Below, in pieces: positions 38,770 to 46,400 of a stretch of 48,239 nucleotides of DNA. Every line of letters starts with the position of its first letter. Position 1 is the first letter of the stretch. The DNA is from Nitrospirota bacterium (lineage in GTDB: Bacteria; Nitrospirota; Thermodesulfovibrionia; UBA6902), in assembly GCA_016208905.1 (NCBI GenBank), contig JACQXG010000080.1:1-48239 (forward strand), written 5' to 3'. The position numbers and the translations under genes were made by a program. Below the pieces are notes generated by a model, which ran no database searches, was not told where the DNA came from, and worked only from the letters and a program-made list of their open reading frames with translations.

Positions 38770-39408
38770 ATGAGCAGAACTAATAATATAATTTATAAAC
38801 TCGTTGCCTTTACAATAAGGTTAATATTGCGTATAAACGGGGGCTTTGAAATTAAGGGAATAGAAAACATCCCGATGGAAGGAGGAGTGCTCGTTGCTGC
38901 AAATCATATCAGTTACCTGGATCCACCTTTAATAGGTTCTATACTTCCAAGACGGGCAACCTTTATGGCAAGGAAAGGTCTTTTTGAAATTCCGTTACTC
39001 AAATGGATGATAAAAAGCGCGGCCTTTCCGGTTGACAGGGAAAGGACCCGTCCGTCGACAATAAAGGAAACCGTCAGAAGACTTAAAAGCGGTGAGCTTA
39101 TTGTCATATTTCCGGAAGGAAGGAGAAATGAATCGGGTGAACTTATGGAAGCCAAGCGGGGCGTCGGCATGATCGGCAGCCTCAGCAGGGCCCCTGTCGT
39201 CCCTGCGCTGATTGTCGGAAGTGACAGGGCGCTGCCTGTCAATGCTAAATGGCTGAAAAGGGCCAGGGTCACTGTCGTAATCGGAGAACCCATTTATTAT
39301 AGTTCCATTACTGAGGGGACAAATTACAGCGGCCATGAGTTACATGAAGAGATAAGCATCAGGGTCATGGCCGCTATAAAAGAGATGCAAAATAATTATG
39401 AAAATTAA
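38770..39408 (+). CDS. plsC: 1-Acyl-sn-glycerol-3-phosphate acyltransferase
   Basis: A 212-residue membrane-associated acyltransferase that makes phosphatidic acid. It has the catalytic NHISYLD motif (H46, D51), the substrate motif FPEGRR (114-119) and the AFPVDRER segment (85-92). One N-terminal hydrophobic segment (about 8-22) holds it to the membrane. The 3' end overlaps ispH by 11 bp. The inserted repeat upstream separates it from cmk by nearly 200 bp, which may weaken linkage to the promoter-proximal genes. Confidence 0.92.
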   Translation: MSRTNNIIYKLVAFTIRLILRINGGFEIKGIENIPMEGGVLVAANHISYLDPPLIGSILPRRATFMARKGLFEIPLLKWMIKSAAFPVDRERTRPSTIKETVRRLKSGELIVIFPEGRRNESGELMEAKRGVGMIGSLSRAPVVPALIVGSDRALPVNAKWLKRARVTVVIGEPIYYSSITEGTNYSGHELHEEISIRVMAAIKEMQNNYEN

Positions 39409-40237
39409 AATCGGCAAAAAGGCGGGCTTTTGTTTCGGGGTAAAACGCGCCATTGATATAACATTTAATCTTGCAAAAGAAGACAATAAAGGCCTGTATA
39501 CATACGGCCCGCTGATCCACAATCCTCAGGTAGTTGAGGAACTTAAGCTGAAGGGAGTTAAGACAGTCGATGATCTCACGTCACCGGACATCAGGACGAT
39601 TATAATCAGGACCCATGGTGTTTCACCTGAGGTATATGCTGAAACTTCCAAAATGGGGTATAATGTCATTGACGCTACCTGTCCCTTTGTAAAAAAAGCA
39701 CAAAATTTCGCTCAGATTCTTAATGATGAAGGATACCAGGTGCTGATCATTGGAGATAAAGAGCATCCTGAAGTCCAGGGGTTGATTGGTTTTGCGGAAG
39801 GTCATGCGGTTGTTGCCGGTGATCCGGACCATTTGCCTGCATTAAAAAATAAGGTAGGTATAATAGTACAGACAACGCAGCCGTTTGATACATTTAAAAA
39901 AATAGTATTACAGGTCATAAGCACAGTAAGGGAAGTAAAAATATATAATACGATATGCGACTTTACCGCTCAAAGAGTCAGGGAGACCAGGGAGCTGGCA
40001 AAGAAAGTAGATCTGATGATTATCGTCGGCGGAAAGAATAGTTCAAACACAAACCAGCTTGTCAAACTATCTAAAGACGTTTGTGCTAAAGTATATCATA
40101 TAGAAACCGCTGAAGAAATCAGGGAAGAATGGTTTCAGGGAGTTGAAAATGCCGGAATAACAGGCGGCGCTTCAACCCCTCAATGGATAATAGATGACGC
40201 CGTAAAGAAAATAAGAGAAATTTCTGTCAGGAGGTAA
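39398..40237 (+). CDS. ispH: 4-Hydroxy-3-methylbut-2-enyl diphosphate reductase
   Basis: A 279-residue Fe-S enzyme, last step of the MEP isoprenoid pathway. The three cluster cysteines are C12 (GFCFGVKRA), C95 (DATCPFVKK) and C187 (TICDFTAQR). The substrate-binding histidines H41, H73 and H123 and E125 (KEHPEV) are present, as is the GGKNSSNT motif. Length is normal, with no S1 domain fused; the separate S1 gene follows directly. Confidence 0.95.
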   Translation: MKIKIGKKAGFCFGVKRAIDITFNLAKEDNKGLYTYGPLIHNPQVVEELKLKGVKTVDDLTSPDIRTIIIRTHGVSPEVYAETSKMGYNVIDATCPFVKKAQNFAQILNDEGYQVLIIGDKEHPEVQGLIGFAEGHAVVAGDPDHLPALKNKVGIIVQTTQPFDTFKKIVLQVISTVREVKIYNTICDFTAQRVRETRELAKKVDLMIIVGGKNSSNTNQLVKLSKDVCAKVYHIETAEEIREEWFQGVENAGITGGASTPQWIIDDAVKKIREISVRR

Positions 40238-40250
40238 TATAATATTAACC

Positions 40251-41828
40251 ATGGAATTACAAATGAATGATTTTGAAAAATTTTATGCCGACTCCTTCAA
40301 GGGATTGAAGGCAGGATCAATAACCAGGGGAAGAGTCATACAGGTAAAGACAGACGGCGTTATAGTCGATGTAGGATCTAAATGTGAAGGATTCATCCCC
40401 AGCCGTGAACTTGTTGAAGATGAACTCAGCAGCTTGAACCCGGGAGACGAGATCGATGTTTTTATTGAAAGACTCAGTGATTCTGACGGCTTTGTAAAGC
40501 TTTCAAGACAAAAGGCTGAGGGAGTGAGGTCCTGGGACATAATAGAAGAAGCCTTTCAAAAAAACCAGCCTATAAACGGAAAAATCACCGGAAAGGTAAA
40601 AGGAGGCATGACCGTAAACATCGGCGGGGTAAATGCTTTTTTACCTGGTTCACAGATAGATTTAAAAGCCCCCAAGAACACTGATGAGCTTATTGGAAAC
40701 ATCTATAAATTTAAGATACTGAACCTTACCCATAAAGGGTCAAACGTGATTGTTTCAAGACGTGTTCTCCTTGAGGAGGAACGGAACAGGCTCAGAGAGC
40801 AGACACTGCCAAAACTTAAAGAAGGCGCCGTAGTAAAAGGAGTCGTCAAAAACATCACCGACTACGGGGCATTTATCGACCTGGGGGGAATTGACGGGTT
40901 GCTTCATATATCCGATATGTCATGGGGACGGATAAGCTATCCGGGTGAATTATTCAGCATTGAAGATACCATAGAGGTAATGGTCCTTACCTTTAATCCT
41001 GAAAATGAAAAAGTGACCCTCGGTTATAAACAGAAAAAGCCCGATCCGTGGATGTCAGTCGAAACTAAATATCCGCCAGGACGAAAAGTTATTGGGAAAG
41101 TAATTACCATAACTGATTACGGAATATTCATTGAACTCGAAGAAGGAGTTGAAGGACTTATACATGTCAGCGAAGTTGACTGGATTGAAAAGTCCGTAAA
41201 ACCTTCCAAGTTCTTCTCGATTGGCGACAAAGTTGAGGCCGTCATATTAAAAGTCAGTAAAGATGATAAAAGGATATCTCTGAGCATAAGGAAGCTGAAG
41301 CCCAATCCCTGGGAAATTATAAAAGGAAAATATTCCGTCGGGCAGAAGATCACCGGCAATGTCAAGAGTTTTGCAGAATTCGGAGCTTTTATATCATTAG
41401 AAGAGGGAGTAGACGCTCTGCTGCATATTTCAGATATATCCTGGGGCAAGCGTATAAAGCATTCTTCAGATATCCTGAAAAAGGGACAGCAAATTGAAGT
41501 AATTATCCTGAATATAGAGACTGAGAAAGAGAGAATTTCTGTTGGTCTCAAACAATTGACGCCCGACCCATGGGTTGAAATAATTCCCGGCAAATACAGC
41601 CTCGGTGATCATGTTTCAGGCAAAGTTGTAAGTGTTACCGACTTTGGTGTCTTCGTAGAAATAGAAGAAGGGGTAGAAGGACTTTTGCATATATCGGAAA
41701 TTGAAAAAAAACCGGATGAGACGATAAAAGACCTTTTTAAAACAGGAGATGAACTGGCTGCAAGGGTCATTAATATCAATCCTGCAGACAGGAAGATAGA
41801 TCTTAGCATGAAGACAATGATAGGGTAG
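40251..41828 (+). CDS. rpsA: 30S ribosomal protein S1 (six S1 domains)
   Basis: A 525-residue protein with six S1 RNA-binding domains at about 17-87, 103-170, 188-256, 275-343, 360-430 and 447-516, as in standard bacterial S1. The middle and C-terminal repeats show the typical ITDYGAFIDL..DGLLHISD pattern. It binds mRNA and helps initiation of translation. A strong AGGAGG lies at the end of ispH, some 16 nt before the ATG at 40251; M5 (40263) is an alternative start. sppA starts 7 bp after its stop. Confidence 0.94.
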   Translation: MELQMNDFEKFYADSFKGLKAGSITRGRVIQVKTDGVIVDVGSKCEGFIPSRELVEDELSSLNPGDEIDVFIERLSDSDGFVKLSRQKAEGVRSWDIIEEAFQKNQPINGKITGKVKGGMTVNIGGVNAFLPGSQIDLKAPKNTDELIGNIYKFKILNLTHKGSNVIVSRRVLLEEERNRLREQTLPKLKEGAVVKGVVKNITDYGAFIDLGGIDGLLHISDMSWGRISYPGELFSIEDTIEVMVLTFNPENEKVTLGYKQKKPDPWMSVETKYPPGRKVIGKVITITDYGIFIELEEGVEGLIHVSEVDWIEKSVKPSKFFSIGDKVEAVILKVSKDDKRISLSIRKLKPNPWEIIKGKYSVGQKITGNVKSFAEFGAFISLEEGVDALLHISDISWGKRIKHSSDILKKGQQIEVIILNIETEKERISVGLKQLTPDPWVEIIPGKYSLGDHVSGKVVSVTDFGVFVEIEEGVEGLLHISEIEKKPDETIKDLFKTGDELAARVININPADRKIDLSMKTMIG

Positions 41829-41835
41829 CAGGTTT

Positions 41836-42684
41836 ATGAAAAAGGTCTTAATATTCTTTCTAATCATTTTTGCAATCATTATAATAATGAGCCTTATGCT
41901 GACCTTTTCTCATAAGATCCCCATGGGAGAAAAGGTCGCTGTGATTCGGGTTACCGGCGTAATCATAGATTCAGCAGATGTAATTGAAGAATTAAAAGAA
42001 TATTCAAAAGATGCATCTGTTAAAGCCATAGTGTTAAGAGTAGACAGCCCTGGCGGCGCCGTAGCTCCGTCTCAGGAAATATACGAAGAAATACTGAAGA
42101 TAAAAGGAAATAAAAAAGTTGTTGTTTCAATGGGATCTGTGGCCGCCTCAGGGGGCTATTATATAGCAGCCCCGGCAGACAAGATAGTAGCCAATGCCGG
42201 CACGTTGACGGGCTCAATCGGGGTAATTATGGAGATACCAAACGTATCCGGGCTTATGCAAAAGATAGGGATGGAAACACAAGTCGTAAAAAGCGGGAAG
42301 CATAAGGACATCGCATCGGTATTCAGGTCTTTGACACCGGAAGAAAAGCAGATTCTTCAAACAGTCCTCGATGATGTACATAATCAATTTATTATGGCGG
42401 TTTCTGATGGCAGGAGAATGAAATTTGAGGACATTAAAAATATTGCAGACGGCCGTATTTTCACCGGCAGAATGGCAAAAAATATAGGGCTCGTTGATGA
42501 GCTGGGCAATCTTCAGGATGCTATAATGTTGGCGGGTAAATTAACGGGGATAAAGGGGGAGCCCCAGGTAGTTTCAAAAAAAGAAAAATTCAGCATCTTT
42601 GACATGATCAAGAGTCAGCTGCCTGAAAAACTGATAGGTAACGCTTTTTCAGGCATACAGATAAAATATATGTTCGCACCTTAA
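41836..42684 (+). CDS. sppA: Signal peptide peptidase SppA (S49)
   Basis: A 282-residue, short-form SppA. One N-terminal membrane helix (3-24) anchors a periplasmic protease domain. The nucleophile is S105 (VAASGGYYI) and the general base probably K157 (GKHKDI), as in the Bacillus-type enzyme. GTLTGSIGV (122-130) and the FTGRMAKNIGLVDELG segment are typical. It degrades signal peptides left in the membrane. It lies directly after rpsA, an order seen in several Nitrospirota and Deltaproteobacteria. Confidence 0.93.
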   Translation: MKKVLIFFLIIFAIIIIMSLMLTFSHKIPMGEKVAVIRVTGVIIDSADVIEELKEYSKDASVKAIVLRVDSPGGAVAPSQEIYEEILKIKGNKKVVVSMGSVAASGGYYIAAPADKIVANAGTLTGSIGVIMEIPNVSGLMQKIGMETQVVKSGKHKDIASVFRSLTPEEKQILQTVLDDVHNQFIMAVSDGRRMKFEDIKNIADGRIFTGRMAKNIGLVDELGNLQDAIMLAGKLTGIKGEPQVVSKKEKFSIFDMIKSQLPEKLIGNAFSGIQIKYMFAP

Positions 42685-42696
42685 TAATTTTTATTA

Positions 42697-42724
42697 TTGA
42701 CATTTAAAATTTGATATATAAAAT
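42697..42724 (+). promoter_or_regulatory. Candidate sigma70 promoter of the IHF/HU gene
   Basis: A perfect TTGACA (42697-42702) is followed after 16 bp by TAAAAT (42719-42724). The ribosome binding site AGGAGG (42734-42739) is six bases before the start codon. This would allow separate expression of the DNA-binding protein from the long operon. Confidence 0.45.
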
Positions 42725-42745
42725 TTTCATTATAGGAGGAACCAT

Positions 42746-43033
42746 ATGACAAAATCAGTTCTTATTGAAAAAGTCTCTGAAAAATTAGAAGGACTTTCGA
42801 AGAAACAAACGGAAGTTATAATAGAGACAATATTTGAGAGCGTTAAAGACTCTCTTGCCCAGGGAGGTAAGGTTGAAATAAGGGGCTTCGGAAATTTCAG
42901 GCTCCGCAATAGAAATGCCAGGAAAGCCAGAAACCCGAAGACCGGCGCTTCTGTTGAAGTTCCGCCAAAGAAGGTCCCTTATTTTAAGGTTGGCAAAGAA
43001 CTGAGGGAGATGGTGAACAGAAACTTACAGTAA
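42746..43033 (+). CDS. ihfB: HU/IHF family DNA-binding protein (IhfB-like)
   Basis: A 95-residue histone-like DNA-bending protein. It starts MTKSVLIEKVSEKL, has the beta-arm EIRGFGNFRLRNRNARKARNPKTG (cut here by the conserved proline), and ends KVGKELREMVN. Its resemblance to IHF beta in the N-terminal and RGFG regions suggests IhfB, but HU cannot be excluded. It would work as a cofactor at sigma54 promoters, such as the candidate one at 19461. It ends the long operon, followed by a strong terminator. Confidence 0.88.
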   Translation: MTKSVLIEKVSEKLEGLSKKQTEVIIETIFESVKDSLAQGGKVEIRGFGNFRLRNRNARKARNPKTGASVEVPPKKVPYFKVGKELREMVNRNLQ

Positions 43034-43095
43034 AAACTCCTTACGATTAAATCTGAAAAACCAGAATTTAATTGATCGCATTCTGTATATTTATT

Positions 43096-43127
43096 AAAAA
43101 AAGCCCGGTCATAAGTCCGGGCTTTTT
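43096..43127 (+). terminator. Rho-independent terminator of the rpsA-sppA-ihfB run
   Basis: Stem aaaaagcccgg / ccgggcttttt with an 8-nt loop and a closing T-run, about 65 bp after the IHF/HU stop. Confidence 0.93.
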
Positions 43128-43226
43128 GTCTGCCTGTCATAGTCCTGCATGTCGCGTCGGAGAGATAAGCAGATAATCAAGCCTGACCAGGCACACTATT
43201 TCTTTATTCGACCTGACTTGATGTAT

Positions 43227-43304
43227 TTAATCCGAATAATGCAGACATTGAAAAATAATTTATTTAACTCGTCTGCATTATTTCAAATGCATTTTTTGGA
43301 TTAA
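43227..43304. repeat. Nested inverted repeat with an asymmetric insert
   Basis: Outer arms ttaatcc (43227-43233) and ggattaa (43298-43304) enclose inner arms of 12 bp (43235-43246 and 43271-43282, aataatgcagac and its complement). The right side carries 15 extra bases. It occupies the gap before the small membrane protein gene at 43351. Otherwise this 300-bp gap holds only the terminator. Confidence 0.7.
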
Positions 43305-43350
43305 GGTGAAATAGAGACAACACTCACCAGTTTATTCTTAATAAACAATT

Positions 43351-43602
43351 ATGAATAAGAAAGACAAGCACAGCATATACAGCGGTATGGAGGATGTCGA
43401 CAGGTCATGTGTTCATGTTGTAATAATAATCGGCGTCATCTTTGCGGTATTGGTTTATTTTATTTATCCTGCCGGTATACTGGATATTCCTTCTTCTGAA
43501 ATGACAGCAGGTCCTGTTTCAAGACTCACAGGGGCTTTAATACTTGGGATTGTAACTATACTTATATTTATTGATGTCCTGAATGTATTCATTAAACGGT
43601 AG
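43351..43602 (+). CDS. Hypothetical small two-helix membrane protein
   Basis: An 83-residue protein with helices at about 22-45 and 60-80 and a short charged N terminus (MNKKDKHSIYSGMEDVDRS). No family is recognised. No clear ribosome binding site is seen before the ATG. It stands between the terminator of the preceding operon and the convergent PpsR gene. A nested inverted repeat lies just upstream. Confidence 0.6.
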   Translation: MNKKDKHSIYSGMEDVDRSCVHVVIIIGVIFAVLVYFIYPAGILDIPSSEMTAGPVSRLTGALILGIVTILIFIDVLNVFIKR

Positions 43603-43616
43603 CGTGAAATCGGGCC

Positions 43617-44498
43617 CTAACGGGATTTACCTGGCTTACACTGCAAATTCATATTCATGTATTCAATAATCTCCTCTGCGATTGATTCAATCGGTTTATC
43701 AGTGACACTGACAACGTGAAACCCTCCCTTTTTGAAGAACCTTCTCGCTGCCTCAAGTTCCTGAAGCACAGTAGCCCGGTCAGTGTATTTTGACGGCCCG
43801 GGTATCCCCATCCCCGCCTGCCGTTCTCTCCTGTGGACCATAAGGTGCTCGTACGCGATGCTCAGTCCAATGACACGACGGCGGTTTATCTTTGACAGCT
43901 CCTCGGGCGGAGGCACTTCAAGGACAAGAGGTACATTGGCGACTTTCCAGCCGTGAACAGCAAGATACATGCTGAGCGGCGTCTTCCCGCACCTGGACAC
44001 GCCAGTCAATACGATATCAGCTGACGGCAGGTCATGGGGCCTCTGCCCGTCGTCATGGGCCATTGTAAATTCGATTGCCGCGATCCTGTCAAAATACTCC
44101 TTATGCAGTTTGCGGTAGAGCCCGGGCTTCCCCTTTGGAGGACATCCCGATACATGTTCCAAACGGTCAAGCAGGCCTCCCATAAGGTCAATTGTCATGA
44201 CACCATGCTGTTCTCCAAGGCTGATAAGGGCCCTTCTCAGGCCGGCGTTCACTAATGTATGGACAATCGTCCCTTCTGTTTTTGATGCCTTCCGTATAAT
44301 GTCCTTAACCTGTGCCTTTTGGCGGACATGGGTCATTTTAATGACCGGCACATGGATTCCAGGAAATTGGGCCAGCACAGTCTCAATTAAATGCTCACCG
44401 CTCGCCCCCGAGGCCCCGGAAACAAGATAAACAGGGCTTGTTTTACCTCTCTCGTCAGGCTGGTCCTCAGCAGAGCTTTTTCTTTTCTCAGATCTCAT
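43617..44498 (-). CDS. ppsR: Pyruvate, water dikinase regulatory protein (PpsR/DUF299)
   Basis: A 293-residue kinase/pyrophosphorylase. It starts (after a charged tail of about 20 residues) with VYLVSGASGASGEHL and has the nucleotide motif GVSRCGKTP (166-174) in place of the usual GVSRTSKTP. By family knowledge such proteins inactivate PEP synthase (or pyruvate phosphate dikinase) by ADP-dependent phosphorylation and reactivate it by phosphorolysis. The target gene is not in the window. It is divergent from the cobA-hemD gene. Confidence 0.9.
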   Translation of the reverse strand: MRSEKRKSSAEDQPDERGKTSPVYLVSGASGASGEHLIETVLAQFPGIHVPVIKMTHVRQKAQVKDIIRKASKTEGTIVHTLVNAGLRRALISLGEQHGVMTIDLMGGLLDRLEHVSGCPPKGKPGLYRKLHKEYFDRIAAIEFTMAHDDGQRPHDLPSADIVLTGVSRCGKTPLSMYLAVHGWKVANVPLVLEVPPPEELSKINRRRVIGLSIAYEHLMVHRRERQAGMGIPGPSKYTDRATVLQELEAARRFFKKGGFHVVSVTDKPIESIAEEIIEYMNMNLQCKPGKSR

Positions 44499-44679
44499 AA
44501 ATAACCTCCAATACCAGCGTTTTTATGATTGCTATTAAAAGACCGCTCCCTGTTTTAATCAGTATATCATACGCGTAAATAGCGGGACGTTCCCGTTCTA
44601 TCTTAACACTGAAACATTATGGTATTATTTATGTCGTGCCTCATCTTTAGAAAGGATTGGTCCATTCTGAAATTAATCA

Positions 44680-46218
44680 ATGAAGGGTAAAGTATACATA
44701 GTCGGGGCTGGTCCTGGAGACGTAGGACTGTTTACGATCAAGGGGCTGAAATGTCTTCAAAACGCAGACGTGGTTGTTTACGATTTTCATTTAAATGCCC
44801 AGGTGCTGAACTATATAAGCCACGACGCTGAATTCATTTATGCAGGCAAGCGCGGCGGCAAGCACGACATGACCCAGGACATGATCAACCAGACCCTTGT
44901 TGAAAAGGCAAAGGAAGGCAAGACCATCTGCCGTCTTAAAGGCGGCGATCCCTTTGTTTTCGGGAGGGGAGGAGAAGAGGCGGAAGTCCTGGCAAAAGAA
45001 GGCATAGAATTTGAGGTGGTCCCCGGGATAAGCTCGGCCATTGCCGCCCCGGCATATGCCGGTATCCCTCTTACACACAGGAATTATTCATCTTCACTTG
45101 CGGTCGTTCCCGGCTATGAAGATGTTACAAAAAAGGAGAGCTCGATTGACTGGGCCAAACTTGCGACCGGGGTCGGCACAATCGTGTTTCTGATGACTGT
45201 CAAAAACATATCCATGGTCTGCCAGAGGCTGATTGAAAACGGCAGGAGCCCTGACACCCCTGTTGCGGTAATCAGGTGGGGCACAAGGGCCGACCAGAAC
45301 ACGCTTGTCAGCAGCCTTAAGAATATTACGGAACTGGTAAAAGAGAATGAAATCAAGCCGCCCGCCGTCATGGTAGTCGGAGAGGTCGTCAAACTGCGGG
45401 AGACCCTGAAATGGTACGAGAACAAACCACTGTTCGGACAGCGCGTACTCGTTACGAGGGAACATGCTGTCGGATTCGAGCCGCTGGCAGAGCTCGGGGC
45501 TGAGGTAATCGAGTTTCGCACAATAGAAATTGTACCTCCTGATGACTGGACAGAAATGGACCGGGCCATAGAAAAAATAGATTCGTATAACTGGCTGATA
45601 TTTACGAGCGCAAACGGTGTAAAATTCTTCTTTCAGAGATTAATGGATAAAGACAAAGATATCAGGGAACTAAAAGGAGTGAAAATCTGCGCAGTCGGCG
45701 CCAAGACCGCATCAGCAATAAAAAATCACGGAATAAAAGTTGACCTGGTCCCGGAGAAGTTTAATGCCGAGGGATTGATTAAGGCGTTCAGTGAGCAAGC
45801 ACACGCAAGGGCGAACGGCCGTTCGCCCCTACAGGGAATAAAAATACTTCTTCCAAGGGCGGAAACGGCAAGAGAAGTCTTTCCTCAGAAAGTCAGGGAA
45901 CTCGGCGGGGAGATAGATGTTTTCACTGCCTATAAAACCGTAAAGCCCGAAGTCCATGGCAAAAGGCTGAAACGGTTTTTAAAAGAGGGAAAAATCTCTA
46001 TAGCTACATTCACGAGCGCGGCAACGTTTAATAACTACATGGACATAATGGGCGACGATGCCCTCGGCCTTTTAAAAGATGTCATCATAGCAGTAATCGG
46101 CCCTGTCACTGCAAAGGCGGTAGAGAAGGCAGGTTTGACAGTGCATATCATGCCCGAAGATGCCACGGTCGATGCCATGGTGAAAGAGATCATCAAATGG
46201 GTAAGAAATAAAATATAA
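44680..46218 (+). CDS. cobA-hemD: Uroporphyrinogen-III C-methyltransferase / uroporphyrinogen-III synthase fusion
   Basis: A 512-residue fusion. Residues 1-245 form the SAM-dependent methyltransferase (SUMT): VYIVGAGPGDVGLFTIKGL, KGGDPFVFGRGGEE (87-100) and VPGISSAIAAPAYAGIPLTHR. Residues about 255-512 form HemD (FGQRVLVTREHA, TSANGV, PEDATVDAMV). HemD makes uroporphyrinogen III and the CobA half methylates it to precorrin-2, the branch point to cobalamin, siroheme and heme d1. A GC-rich palindrome lies inside the HemD half without breaking the frame and encodes HARANGRSPLQG. The fusion itself is well known in Nitrospirota, Firmicutes and Deltaproteobacteria. Confidence 0.94.
   Translation: MKGKVYIVGAGPGDVGLFTIKGLKCLQNADVVVYDFHLNAQVLNYISHDAEFIYAGKRGGKHDMTQDMINQTLVEKAKEGKTICRLKGGDPFVFGRGGEEAEVLAKEGIEFEVVPGISSAIAAPAYAGIPLTHRNYSSSLAVVPGYEDVTKKESSIDWAKLATGVGTIVFLMTVKNISMVCQRLIENGRSPDTPVAVIRWGTRADQNTLVSSLKNITELVKENEIKPPAVMVVGEVVKLRETLKWYENKPLFGQRVLVTREHAVGFEPLAELGAEVIEFRTIEIVPPDDWTEMDRAIEKIDSYNWLIFTSANGVKFFFQRLMDKDKDIRELKGVKICAVGAKTASAIKNHGIKVDLVPEKFNAEGLIKAFSEQAHARANGRSPLQGIKILLPRAETAREVFPQKVRELGGEIDVFTAYKTVKPEVHGKRLKRFLKEGKISIATFTSAATFNNYMDIMGDDALGLLKDVIIAVIGPVTAKAVEKAGLTVHIMPEDATVDAMVKEIIKWVRNKI
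45809..45832. repeat. GC-rich palindromic dispersed repeat, copy 2, inside hemD
   Basis: The palindrome gcgaacggccgttcgc with right flank ccctac is the same as at 351-374. Here it lies in frame in the HemD domain, at about residues 376-385. Confidence 0.9.
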
Positions 46219-46240
46219 TAATTCGATACTGTTGTGTGTG

Positions 46241-46313
46241 TGTCATTTCGAGCGAAGCGAGAAATCTTAAGCAGTGCAATACATGAAGATTTCTCCCGTT
46301 AGTCGAAATGACA
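46241..46313. repeat. Hairpin-type dispersed element, copy B
   Basis: Arms of 28 bp (46241-46268 and 46286-46313): the outer 11 bp (tgtcatttcga) and inner 10 bp (gagaaatctt) pair perfectly, with a mismatched middle. It is the same element as at 38630-38703. It fills much of the gap between cobA-hemD and rnr. Confidence 0.85.
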
Positions 46314-46400
46314 CTTGCGATTATTTCAGTTTCGATCGCGGCACTGAGTTTTGGCAACATGAACTAACAACTGACAACTAATAAATTTTATTAATTTCCT

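Noticed and set aside
44520-44679. Cobalamin riboswitch before cobA-hemD
   Set aside because: The 180-bp gap has no B12-box-like sequence; only a small near-palindrome (cgggacgttcccg) is seen.
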